NCBI RefSeq assembly: GCF_036226525.1
Contig: NZ_CP108487.1
Location: 1,364,001-1,428,000 of the forward strand
Length of the DNA stretch: 64,000 bases
Source: Kribbella sp. NBC_01245
GTDB taxonomy: Bacteria > Actinomycetota > Actinomycetes > Propionibacteriales > Kribbellaceae
Direction: 5' to 3'
Below, piece by piece: positions 59,599-64,000 of this stretch. Position numbers and translations under genes: made by a program. The notes below the pieces were generated by a model. That model was not told the DNA's origin. It ran no database searches and saw nothing but the letters and a program-made list of their open reading frames with translations. Position 1 is the stretch's first letter. Every line of letters begins with the position of its first letter.

Positions 59599-59915
59599 CC
59601 GCGAGCTCGTTCGAGCACGGCCTTTACCTCGGGAGTTCCTAAGTGAACGAGGCGTCGTAGTACACCTTGAATACGTTCGCCCGGACGGAGCGAGCCGACG
59701 CCGGTCGCCAGATCTAGCGCCTGTTCGCAGACGGCTGCTGCCTGAGCCGGGTCGTCTGCGTCGATGTGTGCGTGGGCCAACCAAGTTAGATAGAGGGCCT
59801 TGTCTCGTGAGTCAGTGTCGTCGTATCTCGCCGTGGCCGACTGCAGCACCGGAATCGCGCGGTCGGGTCGCCCAAGCTCTGACCAGCAGCGTCGTCCGGC
59901 CTGACAAAGGCCATC
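59595..59915 (-). pseudogene. HTH-TPR regulator C-terminal fragment
   Basis: The minus strand reads CWSELGRPDRAIPVLQSATA, LYLTWLAHAHIDADDPAQAA and PEVKAVLERARG, two TPR units and the usual tail of actinomycete regulators. No HTH domain or start remains; stops interrupt the frame beyond ~59915. Its stop overlaps the CutA fragment stop, as at 39051. The 114 bp up to the next gene hold no other feature. Confidence 0.55.
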
Positions 59916-60029
59916 GGCCGTCGGGCCCGAACCTGTATCGGATGCCGGCGGTCATTGACGATTGCCGCGCGACCGAATCCAATGGACTTCCAGTCCGCCC
60001 TGTGCGGATTCCTGACGGAGGGGGCCGCC

Positions 60030-60794
60030 ATGGACGACGACGTGGGCGCGAACAGGGCTGGTCGTGAGGTTCCGCCAGACATTGAGGAGACATGGGCGGA
60101 ACTGCGCTGCGCGTACTACCGCGAGCGTGTGGCGGAGGAGGGGAGTGCCGACGATTACGTCGGGCTCGTCCGGGCGATGCTCCAGCTCCATGGGATGGGT
60201 GTGAACGACGCACTAGAGGAGGCGTTCGGCGTATTGTGCGATGCCGTAGATCGTCATCCGCGGTCGGTCAGCGCCTGGGAGCACGTCGCCTACGTTTCGT
60301 CCGTCACCAGGCGGTCTGAGGAGATGGCGAACGCGCTGGCCGTACTCGAGCGACTGGATCCAACATCGCGAGTCCTCGCCGCGGCCGGTGAGCTGAGGGC
60401 CGACGACTCCCGGCAATGGGCGCATGACGCGCATGAGCGCCAGTGGAACCTGCTCGACGAGGCCGGCTCTGGCGACGCAGACACCAGGGCGGCGGCCGTC
60501 GCGGAACTCGAGCGTTGGGCACGATCATTCCCGGCGAACTCCACCTACGCCGTGAACTACGCGCTCGGGTTGTTGGCGGCAGATCAGCCGGCCGAATCGC
60601 AGCGAGTCGCTCTCGCGGCCTGGGCCATTGAGGACGGAAGCTTCGCCGACGCCTACAACGTTAGTTTGGTCCTGCGAGAGACGGGAGCGCAGGACGAAGG
60701 GCGGGCAATTCTGATGACCGCAATGGAACGCGCCTCGTCCGACCAGGAGCGCCAGTTGGTCGCGGAGGCCGTCGCCGAGGACGGTCCGGGATGA
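60030..60794 (+). CDS. TPR-like helical protein, CHAT operon
   Basis: A 254-residue all-helical protein with repeat-like segments (WEHVAYVSSVTRRSEEMANA, YALGLLAADQPAESQRVALA, DAYNVSLVLRETGAQDEGRA). ATG 60030 has GGAGG 8-12 nt upstream; longer starts lack one. The stop overlaps the CHAT gene start by 4 bp (ATGA), so the two are co-translated. It probably serves as a partner or substrate of the CHAT protease; this is positional inference. Confidence 0.75.
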   Translation: MDDDVGANRAGREVPPDIEETWAELRCAYYRERVAEEGSADDYVGLVRAMLQLHGMGVNDALEEAFGVLCDAVDRHPRSVSAWEHVAYVSSVTRRSEEMANALAVLERLDPTSRVLAAAGELRADDSRQWAHDAHERQWNLLDEAGSGDADTRAAAVAELERWARSFPANSTYAVNYALGLLAADQPAESQRVALAAWAIEDGSFADAYNVSLVLRETGAQDEGRAILMTAMERASSDQERQLVAEAVAEDGPG

Positions 60795-63760
60795 CCACTG
60801 ATCCTCTGGTCGAGACGCTGCTGGCTTCGGAGACCGTGGCCGCCGCGATCGAGGTTGTGCGCGTGTCGCGGCGCCCACCCACCGAGGTCGCAGGTGCACT
60901 GCTTGCGCATTCCGTCGAGGTCGGCGAGGCGAACCCAGCGACTGCGGCTGCCGCCGACTTCCTCGCCCGGGCAATCTCCGATCTCGAGGCTCCTCGGGCC
61001 TGGTTGAGCCTCGACCACATTTCCGGCGAGGTCAACGGTTTGCTGCGGGAGGCCAGCCTGGCCAGTGGCTGGCCTGGAGCCCTATCTGTTCTCCGCGAGC
61101 AGCGTTCGCTGCTCGACCACGACGTGATGTCGTCCGTGGCAGCGTGGCACGCGGACTTGGCGAACCATGGTGTTTCACCGCATGCCAACGGGACCGCGAT
61201 GGTCATCACCATTGGCGCGCTACTGGGCGGCCGGTCGCGCATCCTCGCCCATCTCATCTGGGCGCGCGGCTGCGTGGCGACGTCCATGCCGCGTGCCGAG
61301 TGGCATTTCGAAAAAGCACGAGCGCTGGCAGTTGCCGAGGGTGAAGGTGATCTTCAGGCAGCCGCCGAGATGGCGATGGACTCGCTGCACCGGCACTCCG
61401 GTGGCTATGCCCAACAGCGCGCGGCTGAGCCACTTGACGATGTCACTCCGGTAATGGTCCCGATCTACGAGGCGAACGCATTCTCGTTGCGTGATTCGGG
61501 CAGGTATCTCGACGCCCTCCGGCTCCTCGATCAGAGCATTCCGGTAGCAGCTGAGGTGGGCCTCGAAGAGAATCTGATGCGAATGCTCAATGTGCGCGGG
61601 CTGATCCATGACGACCTCAGCCACTACACGCGGGCGGAGGACGATTTCCGCGAGGCGGCCCGGCTCGCCCGACAGCTTGGCGACGACCCGCGCCGCTTCG
61701 AAGCTCTGAACAACGCGGCGGCGAGCTACCTGAAGCGCGGCCAGCCATTGCGGGCGTTGCCGGCGTTCCGCGCGATCCTTCGTGAAGCCGACAGTTCTGG
61801 CCTTAGAGGCAGGAGGATCGCGGCACGAAACAACCTTGCGCTCGCCTACGCAAACGGTGGAGATCCTCGGTCCGCACGGGACCTGTACCTGCAGGCATTG
61901 GAGCTCTTGGGCGACGATCTCAGCAGCGGTTCTTTCTGGATCACCGTCCCGGGCCTGGCTCATGCCTACAGCGACCTCGGCGACGAGAAGTCCTATCTCG
62001 AAGTGGGTCAGCGGCTCTGGCAGCTGTGGGCTGAGGAGGGTAACGAGAACGCCCTCGTCACCTACATCACTTCGGTCGCGCGGGATTTCAGCAATCCGGA
62101 GGTGCGCTACTTGGCCGATCAGGTTGCGGAAGCCCTCGTTTCCCACGGTGACCTCCTGCTAGCCGGGACGCTCGCGCTCAAACTTGCCGCTGACGACCGT
62201 GAGCGCGGCGACGACCGTCGCGCTCTCGAGCGCCTCGACGCCTTTATCGAGGCGTTCGCGGACAGCCGTTCCAGCGTGGCCGTCTGCATTCATGCGGAGC
62301 TCGCGGCCGCTGCGATCGAGAACGAGACACCGCGGGGGCGGACAGCGGCTATCGCTCGGCTCCGGTCAGCAGTCGCCTCGGTCGAGGAGCGAGTTCGTTT
62401 GGCCGAGCAGGCGATCGACGGAGACTGGTTGCTCGACACCGCCCGCCCTCTGTACCTCGGGCTGGTCGACGCGCTGCTGGAAGACAACTCACCAGAAGCT
62501 CGTGTGGAAGCATTCTGGCTGCATGAGGCCAGCCGCCCCGTGACGCTGACAGGCGCGCTGCGCCCGGGTGGAGGAGTTGATCGCACGAGAGGCGTGAGTG
62601 CGGGTCGTGTGGCAGGGATTGACGATGTCCGCAGCGCGCTCCGCATCGAGGATCGCCGGGCCACTGCAGTCGTCTCCTTCGTGGAGACCGAGACTAGGGT
62701 CGGGGCGTTCGTGGTCACTTCCGGTGGGGAAGGCGCGAGCTGGGTGCCGTTGACAGTGACCGCGGCCGAGCTGGATGCGGCGGCCGAGAGTCTCAGCATT
62801 GCGTTCAACGGTGACCCGACCCGGTTTCCCCCGCGCGCTCCGCTGGCTGCTATCAAGTTGGCGGCGGTGGATCTGACGGCGACCGAGGACGTCCTGGCGC
62901 GCCTTGGTGAGGTTCTTCCCGTCGTCGGGACACCTGACGTCGTCTGTGTCGTGCCGAGCAGTTCGATGGAGGGGCTGCCTTTGCACGCAGTGCGCGACCG
63001 GCTGGGCGTCCGGCTGCTCGAGAGGGCCGCAGTTGTCGTGCAACCGAGCCTGAGCAGCCTGGTAGCAGCAGCCGCTGTGCCCCCTGCCGTAGCTGGCCCC
63101 AAAGCCGTCTTCGTGGCGGGCGTTGCCGCGGCCGAGGACGGGCACCCCGAGTTTTTTGAGGATGACGAACGGGTATTCAACGGCCTGGATGTGGAAGTGA
63201 CCACCCGTTTGGGAGCAGATGCGACACCCGCCGCGGTGCTCGAGGGAGTACGTACCAGCGACTTCGCACAACTCGCGTGCCACGGCTTCGTCGATACCCA
63301 CGACCCGCTAGGTTCAGGTCTTCTGCTCAGTGACGGCCAACGGCGTCCGTCGCGTCGTACTCAGTCGGTTCCGTTGCTCGAGCGCGCTGCCTTCGAGCTG
63401 ACCGTCCGGGACCTGGCGCAGGAGTCGCTCGGGCTGGAGCTCGTGGCACTGCGTGCGTGCTCGACCGCACGGAGGGCGGCGGTGGCGGCCAAGGAGGAGT
63501 CGAGCACTCTGACCCGGGCGCTGCAGGCGGCCGGCTGCCGCACCATTGTCAGCGCGCTGTGGAACGTGGACCAGCGGTCGTCCTTGGCATTGTTCGAGGA
63601 CTTCTACGCAGCCCACCTGGGTGAGGGATTTCCTGCCTGCGAGGCCTTGGCCATTGCTCAGCGCAAGATGCTCACCTCCGGTCCGCCGTACTCTCATCTT
63701 TACCACTGGGGTGCCTTCATGGTTTCTGGAGACTGGAGGGGTTCGGACAATGAGCGGTAA
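60791..63760 (+). CDS. TPR-CHAT protease
   Basis: A 989-residue protein. Residues ~215-560 contain tetratricopeptide repeats (FSLRDSGRYLDALRLLDQSI, ARNNLALAYANGGDPRSARD). The C-terminal ~300 residues are a CHAT (caspase-like) domain with His831 in QLACHGFVDTHD and Cys890 in VALRACSTARRA, then CRTIVSALWNVDQRSSLALF and YSHLYHWGAFMV. CHAT proteases are used in bacterial cell-death and defence systems as well as unknown signalling. It is flanked by a coupled upstream gene and an overlapping downstream gene. Confidence 0.88.
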   Translation: MTTDPLVETLLASETVAAAIEVVRVSRRPPTEVAGALLAHSVEVGEANPATAAAADFLARAISDLEAPRAWLSLDHISGEVNGLLREASLASGWPGALSVLREQRSLLDHDVMSSVAAWHADLANHGVSPHANGTAMVITIGALLGGRSRILAHLIWARGCVATSMPRAEWHFEKARALAVAEGEGDLQAAAEMAMDSLHRHSGGYAQQRAAEPLDDVTPVMVPIYEANAFSLRDSGRYLDALRLLDQSIPVAAEVGLEENLMRMLNVRGLIHDDLSHYTRAEDDFREAARLARQLGDDPRRFEALNNAAASYLKRGQPLRALPAFRAILREADSSGLRGRRIAARNNLALAYANGGDPRSARDLYLQALELLGDDLSSGSFWITVPGLAHAYSDLGDEKSYLEVGQRLWQLWAEEGNENALVTYITSVARDFSNPEVRYLADQVAEALVSHGDLLLAGTLALKLAADDRERGDDRRALERLDAFIEAFADSRSSVAVCIHAELAAAAIENETPRGRTAAIARLRSAVASVEERVRLAEQAIDGDWLLDTARPLYLGLVDALLEDNSPEARVEAFWLHEASRPVTLTGALRPGGGVDRTRGVSAGRVAGIDDVRSALRIEDRRATAVVSFVETETRVGAFVVTSGGEGASWVPLTVTAAELDAAAESLSIAFNGDPTRFPPRAPLAAIKLAAVDLTATEDVLARLGEVLPVVGTPDVVCVVPSSSMEGLPLHAVRDRLGVRLLERAAVVVQPSLSSLVAAAAVPPAVAGPKAVFVAGVAAAEDGHPEFFEDDERVFNGLDVEVTTRLGADATPAAVLEGVRTSDFAQLACHGFVDTHDPLGSGLLLSDGQRRPSRRTQSVPLLERAAFELTVRDLAQESLGLELVALRACSTARRAAVAAKEESSTLTRALQAAGCRTIVSALWNVDQRSSLALFEDFYAAHLGEGFPACEALAIAQRKMLTSGPPYSHLYHWGAFMVSGDWRGSDNER

Positions 63761-64000
63761 TGACATCGCGGATCGCGTCGGAGCACTGAGCAACCAAGAC
63801 AGCGAGCGCTTGCTCCAGGCCGTGATGGACCGGCTGTTGGCGGATACGGCCCCGCTCGAGGTCGACGATGAGGAGTCCGCCCGCGAGCTGGTCGCAGCGT
63901 TCGTGACCCGGCCCGACGAGCCAGTGGCGCCCGACGACGTGATTCGCCCATCGGTAGACGTGGACACCTACGTCCGGGCTGCATTGACTTTGCTCGTCGA
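63750..64000 (+). CDS. hypothetical protein (3' partial), CHAT operon
   Basis: ATG 63750 begins inside the last codons of the CHAT gene (11-bp overlap) with GGAGGG ~12 nt upstream, and the frame is open to the window end: MSGNDIADRVGALSNQDSER, LLQAVMDRLLADTAPLEV and later VDVDTYVRAAL. It is acidic and helical. Its family cannot be told from 83 residues; position suggests a partner of the CHAT protease. Confidence 0.65.
   Translation, partial: MSGNDIADRVGALSNQDSERLLQAVMDRLLADTAPLEVDDEESARELVAAFVTRPDEPVAPDDVIRPSVDVDTYVRAALTLLV

Noticed and set aside
1..64000. CRISPR arrays and rRNA/tRNA genes
   Set aside because: No regularly spaced repeat-spacer pattern, rRNA segment or full tRNA cloverleaf was seen on either strand.

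Overview
The window comes from a high-GC actinomycete. The dense GC-rich codon use, the ECF sigma/anti-sigma pairs, the PimA-like mannosyltransferase, the EF-G2 paralogue, the large APH-like kinases and the HTH-TPR regulators fit Propionibacteriales, probably a Kribbella- or Nocardioides-like genus. The genus is an inference from gene style, not from a marker gene.

Bases 1-30060 and 59340-64000 look like chromosome. The left arm holds small housekeeping and regulatory units: a GT4 mannosyltransferase end, a sigma factor with its zinc anti-sigma factor and an MFS exporter, an ArsR-SRPBCC pair behind a promoter-embedded operator, EF-G2, a coiled-coil zinc protein divergent from a tyrosine recombinase, a DUF2207 membrane protein, ferritin, a DUF2264/2-hydroxyacid dehydrogenase pair behind a LacI-type operator, PAC2, a second sigma module that abuts a broken DoxX gene, a kinase, an inositol-phosphatase-like enzyme, a nitroreductase, TesB, and a lipid cluster (MaoC hydratase, FabG-type reductase, thiolase, TetR) divergent from an acyl-CoA dehydrogenase.

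The 3' end of that acyl-CoA dehydrogenase is an integration site. An 87-bp direct repeat of it (4 mismatches, with a 42-bp identical core) occurs at 30061-30147 and again at 59252-59338, enclosing a 29.2-kb genomic island. The island has its own tyrosine integrase (35583-36920) plus a C-terminal integrase fragment beside the left repeat, a prim-pol protein, many gene relics, and a second small mobile module of three genes (recombinase, HTH, zinc-ribbon recombinase-like protein) framed by a 10-bp inverted repeat. A deleted sister copy of that module lies next to it.

The island cargo looks like anti-phage defence. It includes a 1195-residue STAND NTPase with an Mrr-like N-terminal nuclease domain (Avs-like layout), a PLD-like protein, a GIY-YIG protein, an HNH/coiled-coil/membrane protein, and a tightly overlapping four-gene type II CBASS-like operon: CD-NTase, E2-E1 fusion (Cap2), JAB peptidase (Cap3) and a protein with a PD-(D/E)XK-like motif (DUF6602-like) in the effector position. 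The CD-NTase ends in glycine, as expected of a Cap2 conjugation substrate. The CBASS effector is the least conventional part and the best candidate for a new variant.

Right of the island are a truncated CutA gene and a truncated regulator, both paralogous to sequences inside the island, then a two- or three-gene operon with a TPR-CHAT protease that runs off the window.
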